64,000 nucleotides of DNA from Sphingomonas sp. QA11 (GCF_028473665.1 NZ_CP098774.1:1364001-1428000); one strand, 5' to 3'. Shown: positions 6,857-15,593, counted from the first letter of the stretch. Notes: generated by a model from the sequence alone, not told the origin. A program made the numbers and translations.

Positions 6857-9223
6857 ATGGACATGACCACGATTCCCCCAGAACGCCGGGCCGATCCGGC
6901 CACCATCGCCGTGCTCGAGACGATCGAAACCAGGCTGCGCTGGCTGTCGTCCTGGACGATCCACAACGCCAATCACCTGCGGGAGAGTCGCGACGGGCTG
7001 AAGGTCGGCGGGCACCAGGCGAGCTGCGCCTCGATCACCGCGATCATGACCGCGCTCTATTTCGGCGCGCTCAGGCCGCAGGACAAGGTGGCGGTGAAGC
7101 CGCATGCCGGCCCGGTGCTCCACGCGATCCACTATCTGCTTGGCCAGCAAAGCCTGGATGCGCTGCAGCGCTATCGCGGCATGGGTGGTGCGCAGAGCTA
7201 TCCCAGCCGAACCAAGGATACGATCCCGGTCGATTTCTCGACCGGATCGGTCGGCCTCGGTGTCGCGATCACTGCCTTTGCCAGCCTGATCCAGGATTAT
7301 CTGGTCGCGCATGGCGAGATGGCCGAGGCGGATACGGGCCGGATGATCGCGCTGATGGGCGACGCGGAGCTCGACGAGGGCAATATCTACGAATGCCTGA
7401 TCGAGGCGTACAAGCACGATATCCGCAATTGCTGGTGGATCGTCGACTACAACCGCCAGTCGCTCGACAGCACCACGGCTGACCGCATGTTCCGCCGCTT
7501 CGACGATATCTTCGAAACCTGCGGCTGGCGGGTCGAGACGCTGAAGCACGGCAAGACACAGCGCGAGGTGTTCGCGCGGCCCGGTGGCGGGGCGATCGCC
7601 GACTGGATCGACGCCTGCCCCAATGCCGAGTTCGCGGCGCTCACCTATCAGGGCGGCCCGGCCTGGCGTGAGCGTCTGCTGGCTGACCTGGGTGCTGACG
7701 GCGCGGCGCGGGCGCTGATCGAGGCGCATGACGATGCGGCGCTGGCTGCCCTGATGACCAATCTCGGCGGGCATTGCATCGAGACGCTGCTCGACGCCTT
7801 TGCACGCTGCGACGACGATCGGCCGACACTGTTCATTGCCTATACCGTGAAGGGCTATGGCCTGCCTTTTGCCGGGCACAAGGATAATCATGCCGGATTG
7901 ATGAACCCGACCCAGATCGAGGGGCTGCGCAGCGATCTCGGTATCGCGCCGGGCGAGGAATGGGCGCCCTATGGCGGCCTTGGCGACAATGCCGCCGCTG
8001 CGGTGCGCTCCTTCGTCGAGGCGAGTGCGCTGGCGCGGCCGCGCGGTGTCGCCGCCGCGGCACCCGTCGCGGTGCCGGCCGTGCTGCCGGTCCCGGACGG
8101 CGCCGAACTGTCGACCCAGGCAGCATTCGGCCGTATCCTGCTCGATCTCGCCAAGTCCGGGCACCCGCTTGCCGATCGCATTGTCACCACGTCGCCCGAC
8201 GTCACCGTCTCCACCAATCTCGGCGCGTTCGTGAACCAGCGCGGGCTGTTCCGCCGCCAGGAACTCAAGGACGTCTTTTCCGCCGCACGAATTCCGTCTG
8301 CGCAGAAATGGGCCGGGCACGGCGCGGGGCAGCATATCGAACTCGGCATCGCCGAGAACAACCTGTTCCTGATGCTCGCGGCGCTCGGCCTGTCTGCACC
8401 TTTGTTCGGCACCCGGCTGATCCCCATCGGCACGGTCTATGATCCGTTCATCGCCCGTGGGCTCGATGCGCTCAACTATGCCTGTTACCAGGATGCGCGC
8501 TTCCTGCTGGTCGCGACGCCGTCGGGGCTGACGCTCGGGCCTGAGGGTGGCGCCCACCAGTCGATCAATTCGCCGCTGATCGGTATCGGCCAGCCCGGCC
8601 TTACCTATTTCGAGCCGGCCTTTGTCGACGAGCTCGCGCTCATCATGGGCTGGTCGTTCGAGCATCTCCAGGCAGCGGAGGGGGGATCGGTATATCTGCG
8701 CCTGACGACGCGGGTGATCGAGCAGATCGAGCGCACCGATGACGGCTGGCAGCAGGACGCGCTGAAGGGCGGTTACTGGTTGAAGCGGCCTGGCGGCGAC
8801 CGCGATGTCGCCATCGTGTTCACCGGCGCCGTCGCACCGGAGGTTCTCGAAGCCTATAAGGAACTGGCTGGCGACCTCCCCGGGCTGGGTCTTTTGATGG
8901 CGACCTCGCCCGACCTGCTCCACCGGGGTTGGTCGGCACAACGCGCAAGCCGATGGACGGGGAAGGGGCGAGGCGCCTCTCACGTCGAAAGCCTGCTTGG
9001 CGACCTTGCGCCTGGAGCCGGGCTGGTAACGATCATCGATGGATCGCCGTCGACGCTCTCATGGCTTGGCGGTGTCTGGGGAATGCGCGTGAGCCCGCTC
9101 GGAACCGACAGCTTTGGCCAGACGGGGGACCTGCCAGACCTGTACCATCGCTACAGGCTCGATACCGATGCCATCATCGATTCCGTCGCGAATATCTTCC
9201 TGGATACCGCGAACGGCAAATAG
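6857..9223 (+). CDS. 2-oxo acid dehydrogenase E1 component, AceE/MdeB-like transketolase-fold protein
   Basis: A 788-residue thiamine diphosphate enzyme. KVGGHQASCASITAIMTALYF and the TPP/Mg motif beginning at G168 (GDAELDEG ... DYNRQSLD) match the homodimeric pyruvate dehydrogenase E1 family. The C-terminal half keeps the transketolase-like pyrimidine domain (HIELGIAENNLF, GPEGGAHQS). It is about 100 residues shorter than AceE and lacks a lipoyl domain. In Pseudomonas putida a homologue, MdeB, is encoded beside methionine gamma-lyase and is linked to 2-oxobutyrate. Here too it lies near a gamma-lyase gene, so 2-oxobutyrate or a related 2-oxo acid is the likely substrate (inference). Start ATG 6857; ATG 6863 is an alternative. 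No E2 or E3 gene is in the window. Confidence 0.8.
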   Translation: MDMTTIPPERRADPATIAVLETIETRLRWLSSWTIHNANHLRESRDGLKVGGHQASCASITAIMTALYFGALRPQDKVAVKPHAGPVLHAIHYLLGQQSLDALQRYRGMGGAQSYPSRTKDTIPVDFSTGSVGLGVAITAFASLIQDYLVAHGEMAEADTGRMIALMGDAELDEGNIYECLIEAYKHDIRNCWWIVDYNRQSLDSTTADRMFRRFDDIFETCGWRVETLKHGKTQREVFARPGGGAIADWIDACPNAEFAALTYQGGPAWRERLLADLGADGAARALIEAHDDAALAALMTNLGGHCIETLLDAFARCDDDRPTLFIAYTVKGYGLPFAGHKDNHAGLMNPTQIEGLRSDLGIAPGEEWAPYGGLGDNAAAAVRSFVEASALARPRGVAAAAPVAVPAVLPVPDGAELSTQAAFGRILLDLAKSGHPLADRIVTTSPDVTVSTNLGAFVNQRGLFRRQELKDVFSAARIPSAQKWAGHGAGQHIELGIAENNLFLMLAALGLSAPLFGTRLIPIGTVYDPFIARGLDALNYACYQDARFLLVATPSGLTLGPEGGAHQSINSPLIGIGQPGLTYFEPAFVDELALIMGWSFEHLQAAEGGSVYLRLTTRVIEQIERTDDGWQQDALKGGYWLKRPGGDRDVAIVFTGAVAPEVLEAYKELAGDLPGLGLLMATSPDLLHRGWSAQRASRWTGKGRGASHVESLLGDLAPGAGLVTIIDGSPSTLSWLGGVWGMRVSPLGTDSFGQTGDLPDLYHRYRLDTDAIIDSVANIFLDTANGK

Positions 9224-9225
9224 GC

Positions 9226-9241
9226 GACCGGTTAGCCGGTC
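9226..9241 (+). terminator. Short hairpin after the E1-like gene
   Basis: GACCGG-TTAG-CCGGTC forms a 6-bp GC-rich stem with a 4-nt loop starting 3 bp after the stop codon, followed by TTCCT. It is a weak intrinsic terminator candidate, because the T-tract is short. Confidence 0.45.
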
Positions 9242-9336
9242 TTCCTGCCGGGCATCGACATTTGCGCGCGCTGGGCGCAGCCTATCTTTCCTGGGAGAGC
9301 AATGGCTCGCCCTGACCTTGGGAAGGATCGGAGATC

Positions 9337-9702
9337 ATGGCAAAATCGCCAGGTAAAGTGGCCGCCAAGCCGGCCGGGAAGACAGCAACAGCCGCACCAA
9401 AGGCCACGCCGCCAAAAACGCCCAGAAAGGCAGTGTCGGCGAAGATCGCGACCATCGCGCCGGCGCCCAAAAATACCGGCAAGACGGCGAAACCCGCCAA
9501 GACCGCACCGCTCAAGCCAAAGGCAGTGGCCAAAGCCGCGCTCAAGGAAACCTCCTCCCGGATTTCGCAGCTCGCCTCGGATATCCTGACCGACCGTATC
9601 GTGCCGACCATCGAGCAGATCAAGGCGATCGCCGCGTCAGCGCTCGGTCAGGACGAGACCAAAGGCGGGAAAGGAAAGGGCAAAGGCAAGAAGAAAAAAT
9701 AG
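9337..9702 (+). CDS. Small histone H1-like lysine/alanine/proline-rich protein
   Basis: A 121-residue, strongly basic protein. Residues 1-70 are low-complexity Lys/Ala/Pro repeats (KPAGKTATAAPKA, PAKTAPLKPKA), like the C-terminal tail of histone H1 and bacterial AlgP/HctB-type proteins. Residues about 70-105 form a predicted amphipathic helix (SRISQLASDILTDRIVPTIE), and the end is a GKGKGKKKK tail. The likely role is DNA or polyanion binding in the nucleoid; this is inferred from composition only. It is a single gene following the E1-like gene with its own AAGGATCGGAG leader. The opposite-strand frame is hydrophobic low-complexity and is not credible. Confidence 0.75.
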   Translation: MAKSPGKVAAKPAGKTATAAPKATPPKTPRKAVSAKIATIAPAPKNTGKTAKPAKTAPLKPKAVAKAALKETSSRISQLASDILTDRIVPTIEQIKAIAASALGQDETKGGKGKGKGKKKK

Positions 9703-9909
9703 GAGCACGGCGGCCCCGTTCGACGCCATAGAGGCACATCGTCAGCCGGGCGCGGGTGAACGATCGGCTTCACCGTAGGGCACGTTATCGCAACGACCAT
9801 AGCATATGGCCGTTGATTCCGATCATCGGGCGAGTTCCCGCGTTTCGCTTTCCGGACAGCGACGCGTTGCCTGATATCGTGCCGGATCGTGGCATAGAAG
9901 GCTGCGCCA

Positions 9910-10173
9910 TTGAGGCCCACCCGCCTCATGCTGGCTGGACAGCCCGGCATGCTCATGACTATCGGTCCGGGGATGAGTGTCATCGCAACCATCATGAATA
10001 CGGCCACTGGCCAGCCCATCCAGAAATTCACCTTCGGTCGCATGCCGAAGCCATGGGTCTCCTTCAATCTGGATACAGGCGAACTGGTGACTGCCGACCG
10101 GGTCGAGGTCGGAAAGCCGGCGCCGGGCAAATTTGCGGTGCCCGTATCGGTTTGGGTGACGCCGAAAAAATAG
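9910..10173 (+). CDS. Hypothetical small protein (87 residues)
   Basis: An open frame of 87 codons from TTG 9910, with in-frame ATGs at 9928 and 9949. The N-terminal half is Met-rich and mildly hydrophobic (MLMTIGPGMSVIATIM); the C-terminal half (MPKPWVSFNLDTGELV, VPVSVWVTPKK) looks like an ordinary beta-rich soluble segment. I do not recognise the family. No convincing ribosome-binding site precedes any of the starts, and the antisense strand is also open. It is therefore a possible rather than a firm gene. Confidence 0.4.
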   Translation: MRPTRLMLAGQPGMLMTIGPGMSVIATIMNTATGQPIQKFTFGRMPKPWVSFNLDTGELVTADRVEVGKPAPGKFAVPVSVWVTPKK

Positions 10174-10602
10174 CGGCACGGGGGCTGGCATGCTCCCGCA
10201 ATACGGCTGGCCGCAGGGTGGCAGCGGACATTTGGGAAGCGGTTCGTCCGCAATCCCCGATAGCACTGCCTGAGACGGTTTGCTGGCGGTTCGGCCTGTC
10301 GCTGACCGCCTGGAGATCAATGCCGGCCTGATCGGCTTCGTTTCGATCGGTTTGGACCGCGCGGGCTCCCCTCAACATCACCTCGACGGGATACCGTCCT
10401 TCAAGCCCGGCCATCGTTGCGCGAGGCGATCAATGTCGCTGGTCGGCCCCGCATGGTAATTGGCCTGACCTCTCTGGACAGGCCATTGCAGGTACGATAG
10501 CCTTCATGCGTGGATGACCGCGGGGCTTGCCTTCCGTTGCCGGACTTTCACGGGGGGCGCAAAGCGTCGAGAAAATGTGACGTGGAGGGGAAGGGGAGAG
10601 GC
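10174..10602. other. 429-bp stretch without a convincing gene
   Basis: No frame here has credible coding features. It presumably holds the promoter of the transporter operon. The only structured element I see is the inverted repeat at 10461-10485. Confidence 0.4.
10461..10485. promoter_or_regulatory. Inverted repeat upstream of the transporter/GH31 operon
   Basis: TGGCCTG-N11-CAGGCCA is a perfect 7-bp inverted repeat about 120 bp before the transporter start. It could be an operator for the GntR regulator at 14790-15593, but no known consensus is matched exactly. Confidence 0.35.
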
Positions 10603-11859
10603 ATGAAGCGGATACCCCATCTGCGCTGGTGGATCGTCGCGCTGGTCTGTGCCGGCACGATCGCGAACTACCTTGCGCGAAATTCGCTGGGCGTGCTCGC
10701 GCCGCAGCTGAAGACCAGCCTGGCGATGACGACTCAGCAATACAGCTACGTCGTCGGCGCGTTTCAGCTCGCCTACACCGTGATGCAGCCGATCGCGGGG
10801 TTCGTCGTCGATCGCTTCGGCCTGCGCGTCGGGTTCGCGCTGTTCGGCGTCGCCTGGTCGTTCGCCAACATGTTGCATGCGCTCGCGGCGGGTTGGCTGG
10901 GACTAGCGTTCTTCCGCGGGCTGCTCGGGCTGGCCGAATCCGCTGCCGTGCCGTCGGGGATCAAGGCGATCGCCGAATGGTTCCCGGCGCGTGAGCGTTC
11001 GGTGGCGGTCGGCTGGTTCAACGCCGGCACGTCGCTTGGCGCGCTGATCGCCCCGCCGGTCGTGATCGCGGTATCGCTCTGGGCTGACTGGCGGGTCGCG
11101 TTCATCGTCACCGGCGCGGTCGGCCTCGTCTGGGCGGCGGCGTGGTATGCCTTTTATCGGAGCCCGGCGGCGCACCCGGCGATCACGCCCGAGGAGCAGG
11201 CGCTGATCGCGGCCGACCGTCCGAGTGTGCCGGGACCGCGCGCGAGTGCCCGCGAGATCCTGGGTTCAGCGAAATTCTGGGTCATCGCCGTACCGCGTTT
11301 CCTGGCCGAGCCGGCATGGCAGACGTTCAGCTTCTGGATTCCGCTCTATCTCGCCACCGAACGCGGCATGGACCTGAAGCAGATCGCGCTGTTTGCCTGG
11401 CTCCCGTTCCTCGCGGCTGATATCGGCGGTGTGCTTGGCGGGTATTTGTCGCCGTTCCTGGTCAGGCGCTTCGGCGTTCGGCTCATCACCTCGCGCGTTG
11501 CGGGCATCAGCCTTGCCGCCGTGCTGATGATCGCGCCGGGTTGCATTGGCCTCGCCGTCAGCCCCTATACCGCCATCGCCCTGTTCTGCGTCGGCGGTTT
11601 CGCCCATCAGATGATCTCGGTGCTGATCAACACGCTGTCGGCCGACGTGTTCACGCCCGAGGAGGTCGGCACCGCCAATGGCTTTGTCGGCCAGGCGGGC
11701 TGGATCGGCGGATTGCTTTTCTCGCTGCTGATCGGCCAGCTTGCGGACACGGTCGGCTATGCGCCGCTGTTTGCCGCCCTGTCCGTGTTCGACCTGATCG
11801 GTGCCGTCGTCCTGATCGTCGGCATAAGACACCTGACTGTTCCGGAGCCCCGCCGATGA
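10603..11859 (+). CDS. MFS transporter, anion:cation symporter family (hexuronate-type)
   Basis: A 418-residue inner-membrane protein with about 12 predicted transmembrane helices. The N-terminal TIANYLARNSLGVLAPQL and the A-like motif GFVVDRFGLRVGF are typical of the ACS family (ExuT, galactonate and glucarate transporters). AAVPSGIKAIAEWFPARERS is another family signature. Start ATG 10603 follows a GGGGAG ribosome-binding site. It overlaps the GH31 gene by 4 bp (ATGA), so it probably imports the sugar acid or glycoside handled by that enzyme. The glucuronate genes at 19.5-22.6 kb support a hexuronate substrate. Confidence 0.85.
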   Translation: MKRIPHLRWWIVALVCAGTIANYLARNSLGVLAPQLKTSLAMTTQQYSYVVGAFQLAYTVMQPIAGFVVDRFGLRVGFALFGVAWSFANMLHALAAGWLGLAFFRGLLGLAESAAVPSGIKAIAEWFPARERSVAVGWFNAGTSLGALIAPPVVIAVSLWADWRVAFIVTGAVGLVWAAAWYAFYRSPAAHPAITPEEQALIAADRPSVPGPRASAREILGSAKFWVIAVPRFLAEPAWQTFSFWIPLYLATERGMDLKQIALFAWLPFLAADIGGVLGGYLSPFLVRRFGVRLITSRVAGISLAAVLMIAPGCIGLAVSPYTAIALFCVGGFAHQMISVLINTLSADVFTPEEVGTANGFVGQAGWIGGLLFSLLIGQLADTVGYAPLFAALSVFDLIGAVVLIVGIRHLTVPEPRR

Positions 11860-14249
11860 GACGTGCCACGCTTTCCAACCCGCCGCTGTTCTCGCTGGCG
11901 GAGCAACGTCGCGGTCGCCTGACCCTCGTCGCCGATACTGGCGCCGTGGCGCATATCTTCGTGCTGGAGGAAGATATCGCGCGGCTCCTGCTGCTGGCCG
12001 ACGGCGTTGTGACGAGTCCGCCGAGTTGGGCGATCGCGGCGGGGGCAAGTGACATTGCCGAGCCCGGACGCGACCGGATGGATGTGGACGGGTTCACCTG
12101 CCCGGATTTCGCCCTTGCTGTCGAGGACGGGCAGATCGTCGTCGAGACGATGCTGCTGCGCATCACCATCCGCCTGCACGGCCTGCATTGTACCTGGGAG
12201 CAGCGCGATGGCGAACAATGGCGGCTGATGGCGGCTGATCGCCCGACCCAGGCCTATGATTTCGGCTGGTGGGACGGCCGGGTCTACCATTATTGCGCGC
12301 GCCAGACCGGCGAACGCTATTACGGGCTCGGCGACCGGACGGGTGACAGCAATCGCGCCGGGCGCAGCTTCCGCCTGACCAACCTCGATCCGATGGGCTA
12401 TGACGCCGAACAAAGCGACCCGCTCTACAAGTCGATCCCCTATATCCTCGTCGCTGACGCCATGGGCCGCTGCCACGGCGCTTTCTACGACAGCGTTGCC
12501 GGTGTCAGCGTCGACTTCGGGCGCGAGCTCGATAATTATCACGGGCACTACCGCCACATCGTCGCTGATACCGGGGACCTCGACCTGTGGATGATCGCCG
12601 GGCCCGATCCGCTGGCGGTAACCCGGCGGTTCACCTGGCTCACTGGACGTCCGGCGCTGATGCCGCGCTGGACGCTCGGCTATTCCGGGTCGACCATGAG
12701 CTACACCGACGCGCCGGACGCGGCGGAGCAGATGGCTGGGTTCCTCGACAAGCTCGGCGAGCATGATCTCGGCTGCACCTCGTTCCATCTGTCGTCCGGC
12801 TACACTTCGATTGGCGACAAGCGCTATGTGTTCCACTGGAACCGCGACAAATTCCCTGACCCGGCCGCCTTCGTCGCCAGCTATGCCGGGGCGGGCGTTC
12901 GGCTCGTGCCCAATATCAAGCCCGCGCTGCTGCGCAGCCATCCGCGCTATGACGAGGTCGCGGCCGCCGGCCTGTTCGTAGGTGACGGGCAGGGTGCACC
13001 GGTGGAGGCGCAGTTCTGGGATGAGGTCGGAAGTTATATTGACTTCACCAACCCGGCCGCCGCCGCCTGGTGGCGTGACCAGGTCAAGTCGGCGCTGCTC
13101 GATCAGGGCATTGTCGCGACGTGGAACGACAATAACGAATATGAGATCTGGGACAGGCGCGCCCGTTTCTATGGCTTCGGTTCGCCATGTTCCGCCGCCG
13201 CGATGCGGCCGGTGCAGCCGATGCTGATGGCCCGCGCGTCCCGCCGTGCGCAACAGGAGACCGCGCCCGGGTCGCGGCCCTATGTCGTCACCCGGTCGGG
13301 CATGGCCGGGCTACAACGCTATGCGCAGACATGGACCGGCGACAACCGCACCGAGTGGAAGACCATCCGCTACAATGCGCGCATGGCGATCGGGCTGGCG
13401 CTGTCGGGCGTGTCGAACAGCGGGCACGATGTCGGCGGCTTTGCGGGCCCGGCGCCTGAGCCGGAACTGCTTCTGCGCTGGGTGCAGGCAGGTGTGTTCA
13501 TGCCGCGGTTCAGCATCCATAGCTGGAACGACGATCGCACGGTCAACGAGCCGTGGATGTACCCCGAAATCCTGCCGGCCATCCGCCGGCTGCTGGCGCT
13601 GCGCCAGACGCTGGTGCCGTTCCTCTACGACCTGCTGCATCGTTATCATGCCGCGTGCGAGCCAATGGTGCGGCCGACCTGGCTCGACTTCCCCGGCGAC
13701 GCGCGCGCCTGGGACGAGAATGACGAGCATTTGCTCGGTTCGGATCTGCTGGTCGCGACGGTGATGGAGCCGGGGGCCACGACGCGGTCCCTGCGAACGC
13801 CGGCGGGGGCTGACTGGATCGATATGTGGACCGGCGAGCATGTCGAGGGTGGCGCTGAGGTCACCCTCGCGGCGCCGCTCGACGGACCGCCGCCACTGCT
13901 CGCGCGTGCCGGATCGGCGATGCTGGTCGATCTCGCGAAGGGCGGATGGCGACCTGAACCCTATCAACGCGGCGTGTGGCTGTTTCCGCCACGCGAAGGC
14001 GCGTTCGCCTGGAGCGCGATCGAGGATATGGGCGACGGCGACGGGCCGGTCGATCGCTGGCATGTCGATGGTCGCGCCGACCCCGAGCGCATCGCGATCA
14101 CGGTGCGGCGCGAGGGGCCGGGAAGCGGTGGTGACGGAAGGCTTACATTGCTGCTGCCGCCCGGGGAGCGGCGCTTGCTACAGGTCAATGACGGGATTGG
14201 CGATGCCGTGACTCACGACGGACGTCGCGGCGTTACGCTGGCCGTCTAG
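11856..14249 (+). CDS. Glycoside hydrolase family 31 alpha-glycosidase
   Basis: A 797-residue cytoplasmic (no signal peptide) GH31 enzyme. The catalytic nucleophile is D425 in ATWNDNNEYE and the acid/base is D496 in TWTGDNRTEW; YGLGDRTGDSNRAG and SGVSNSGHDVGGFAG are further GH31 blocks. The family includes alpha-glucosidases, alpha-xylosidases and sulfoquinovosidases. WNDNNEYE differs slightly from the common DMNE form, and I cannot assign a subfamily. ATG 11856 overlaps the transporter stop. The open frame extends further upstream, but that part is antisense-like sequence inside the transporter gene. It probably cleaves an imported alpha-linked oligosaccharide. Confidence 0.9.
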   Translation: MRRATLSNPPLFSLAEQRRGRLTLVADTGAVAHIFVLEEDIARLLLLADGVVTSPPSWAIAAGASDIAEPGRDRMDVDGFTCPDFALAVEDGQIVVETMLLRITIRLHGLHCTWEQRDGEQWRLMAADRPTQAYDFGWWDGRVYHYCARQTGERYYGLGDRTGDSNRAGRSFRLTNLDPMGYDAEQSDPLYKSIPYILVADAMGRCHGAFYDSVAGVSVDFGRELDNYHGHYRHIVADTGDLDLWMIAGPDPLAVTRRFTWLTGRPALMPRWTLGYSGSTMSYTDAPDAAEQMAGFLDKLGEHDLGCTSFHLSSGYTSIGDKRYVFHWNRDKFPDPAAFVASYAGAGVRLVPNIKPALLRSHPRYDEVAAAGLFVGDGQGAPVEAQFWDEVGSYIDFTNPAAAAWWRDQVKSALLDQGIVATWNDNNEYEIWDRRARFYGFGSPCSAAAMRPVQPMLMARASRRAQQETAPGSRPYVVTRSGMAGLQRYAQTWTGDNRTEWKTIRYNARMAIGLALSGVSNSGHDVGGFAGPAPEPELLLRWVQAGVFMPRFSIHSWNDDRTVNEPWMYPEILPAIRRLLALRQTLVPFLYDLLHRYHAACEPMVRPTWLDFPGDARAWDENDEHLLGSDLLVATVMEPGATTRSLRTPAGADWIDMWTGEHVEGGAEVTLAAPLDGPPPLLARAGSAMLVDLAKGGWRPEPYQRGVWLFPPREGAFAWSAIEDMGDGDGPVDRWHVDGRADPERIAITVRREGPGSGGDGRLTLLLPPGERRLLQVNDGIGDAVTHDGRRGVTLAV

Positions 14250-14367
14250 TGCATCCAAAGTTCATATCGAGGTACGATTGGAGCGCGAAACGCTTGCCCT
14301 TCGATACGCCATCTCGACAAGCCTGTTTCGAGCGTCGTCGTGGCTCTTGCGGCGGCCTTACCAATCC

Positions 14368-14413
14368 AAATTCCCTGATCTTCGCCGATAACAGGGAATT
14401 AACAGGGAATTTG
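14368..14413. repeat. AACAGGGAA repeat cluster, left part
   Basis: AAATTCCCTG (14368-14377) faces two direct copies of AACAGGGAATT (14390-14400 and 14401-14411), giving an imperfect inverted repeat with a doubled right arm. The same core recurs at 14484-14551. Confidence 0.75.
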
Positions 14414-14479
14414 TTTATTTTTGGCGTACATTCGGCCGAGATATCGGAAATATGTGGAATATATTCAATGCCTTGATAC

Positions 14480-14512
14480 GGATTTCCCTGTTATCGAATA
14501 ACAGGGAAATCC
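14480..14512. repeat. Perfect 15-bp inverted repeat with CGA loop
   Basis: The left arm 14480-14494 (GGATTTCCCTGTTAT) is the exact reverse complement of the right arm 14498-14512, separated by CGA. This would form a very stable hairpin or cruciform. It is built from two head-to-head copies of the AACAGGGAA core. Confidence 0.85.
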
Positions 14513-14551
14513 TGTTCCGATAACAGGGAAAGAACCTCCCGGAACAGGGAG
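14513..14551. repeat. AACAGGGAA repeat cluster, right part
   Basis: Further direct copies of the core lie at 14522-14530 (AACAGGGAA) and 14543-14550 (AACAGGGA). The last copy sits inside a small CTCCC-GGAACA-GGGAG inverted repeat at 14536-14551. Confidence 0.65.
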
Positions 14552-14789
14552 TTCGGATAGGCCCAACGATGAGAAACAGCGACGCGGCCAGATGCTCTGC
14601 GCATCGTCATGATGCGACGAAGCTCGCTTCGTTTGAATCGATCATGGACGACCCCGCGAGTGTCCGCAGCCGCCGTGAGCACGCGCCAACCGGTGCGCGC
14701 TAGTCGGCTTCCGACGCCGTGAGACCGTGCCATCGCCGCTGCGTACCGCCAATCGCAGCCGTCCTTGTTTTAGTAGCCCACGCCTCAGC

Positions 14790-15593
14790 TCAGACCGCCA
14801 CCCGCCGTGCAAGATCGCTCCGCTTCGCCTCCACCTCGGCGCGGGCGCGTTCGAACGTGTCGCTCTCGGTCGCGGTCAGCAGGCCATCGATCACGCGCGC
14901 AAGGTGATCGCGCATCTCCCGCCGTGCCGCATGGGGGTCGCGGTCGCGGAGCGCGGCGAGGATACGCTGATGCTCGTCGATTCGCGGCTGGACGCCGACG
15001 CTGCGCGCCCGCTCAAGCATGTGCGTGCAGAGCGGCGACCGGTAGCGCGCGTCCCATAGCGATTCGACGACATCCACCACGGCCGAGTTGCGTGTCGCCC
15101 GCGCGATGGTCAGGTGAAAGGATCGGTCGGCATGCTCGCCGCTGATATTCTCGAGATTCTCTCGCTCCATTTCGCCGATCAGCGTCTCGAGTGTCGCGAT
15201 TTCGTCGTCGGTGATCGACACCGCTGCAAGCGCCGCCGCCTCGCCCTCGAACAGGCGACGTGCCTCGGTGAGTTCGAAGGCGCCGATGTCGAGCCCGATC
15301 ATCGCGGCATCCTTGGGCGGATTGTCGACGACGAAAATGCCCGAGCCATGGCGAGTCCTGACCAGCCCGATCACGTCCAGCGCGATCATTGCCTCGCGGA
15401 TCGTCGGGCGGCTGACCTTATATTCCTCGGCCAGGTCACGTTCCGAAGGAATGCGCTGGCCCGGCGCGAACTCGCCGCGCTGGATCGCGCCGGCGACGGC
15501 CGCTGCAACCTGCTGGTACAATTTACGCGAATCCGGCTGCGGGCTGGCGGCCGGAGGTGCGGTGATTGGTCTGGTCAGTTGTTTCTTCGGCAT
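14790..15593 (-). CDS. GntR-family (FadR subfamily) transcriptional regulator
   Basis: A 267-residue repressor-type regulator. The N-terminal winged helix runs from YQQVAAAVAGAIQ through GQRIPSERDLAEEYKVSRPT to VRTRHGSGIFV. The C-terminal FCD helical domain (ARRLFEGEAAALAAV, HADRSFHLTIARATRNSAVV, DEHQRILAALRDRD) has the His/Asp set that binds a metal and a small organic acid. FadR-type members such as UxuR and ExuR sense hexuronate intermediates, which fits the neighbouring mannonate dehydratase and beta-glucuronidase genes. It is divergent from the TonB receptor operon, its probable target. Start ATG 15593 is chosen by domain length; ATG 15626 is possible. Confidence 0.88.
   Translation of the reverse strand: MPKKQLTRPITAPPAASPQPDSRKLYQQVAAAVAGAIQRGEFAPGQRIPSERDLAEEYKVSRPTIREAMIALDVIGLVRTRHGSGIFVVDNPPKDAAMIGLDIGAFELTEARRLFEGEAAALAAVSITDDEIATLETLIGEMERENLENISGEHADRSFHLTIARATRNSAVVDVVESLWDARYRSPLCTHMLERARSVGVQPRIDEHQRILAALRDRDPHAARREMRDHLARVIDGLLTATESDTFERARAEVEAKRSDLARRVAV

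Larger units (their letters stand above)
14250..14789. other. 540-bp intergenic region carrying AACAGGGAA repeats
   Basis: This is a non-coding gap between two convergent genes. Positions 14368-14551 hold the repeat cluster described separately. The segment 14400-14475 is clearly more AT-rich than its surroundings. Two small open frames (14249-14476 and, on the minus strand, 14491-14733) cross the repeats and have no recognisable features; I do not call them. Confidence 0.6.

Noticed and set aside
6719..8983. 754-codon open frame on the minus strand, antisense to the E1-like gene
   Set aside because: Arg/Gly/Asp-rich composition without domain signals; the plus-strand protein has clear TPP-enzyme motifs. 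A GC-rich shadow frame.
9648..10253. 201-codon minus-strand open frame
   Set aside because: It overlaps the 3' end of the histone-like gene on the other strand and ends in an artificial Phe/Pro-rich tail complementary to the Lys-rich codons.
11541..11855. Upstream extension of the GH31 reading frame
   Set aside because: The extension is Arg-rich sequence inside the transporter gene; ATG 11856 in an ATGA overlap is the normal start.
11757..13253. 498-codon minus-strand open frame over GH31
   Set aside because: Antisense to the catalytic region of a clear GH31 enzyme.
14368..14551. CRISPR-like array
   Set aside because: Repeats are short, in both orientations and unevenly spaced, with no spacers or cas genes.
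14491..14733. 80-codon minus-strand open frame
   Set aside because: Its 3' end runs through the AACAGGGAA hairpin and it lacks domain or ribosome-binding signals.
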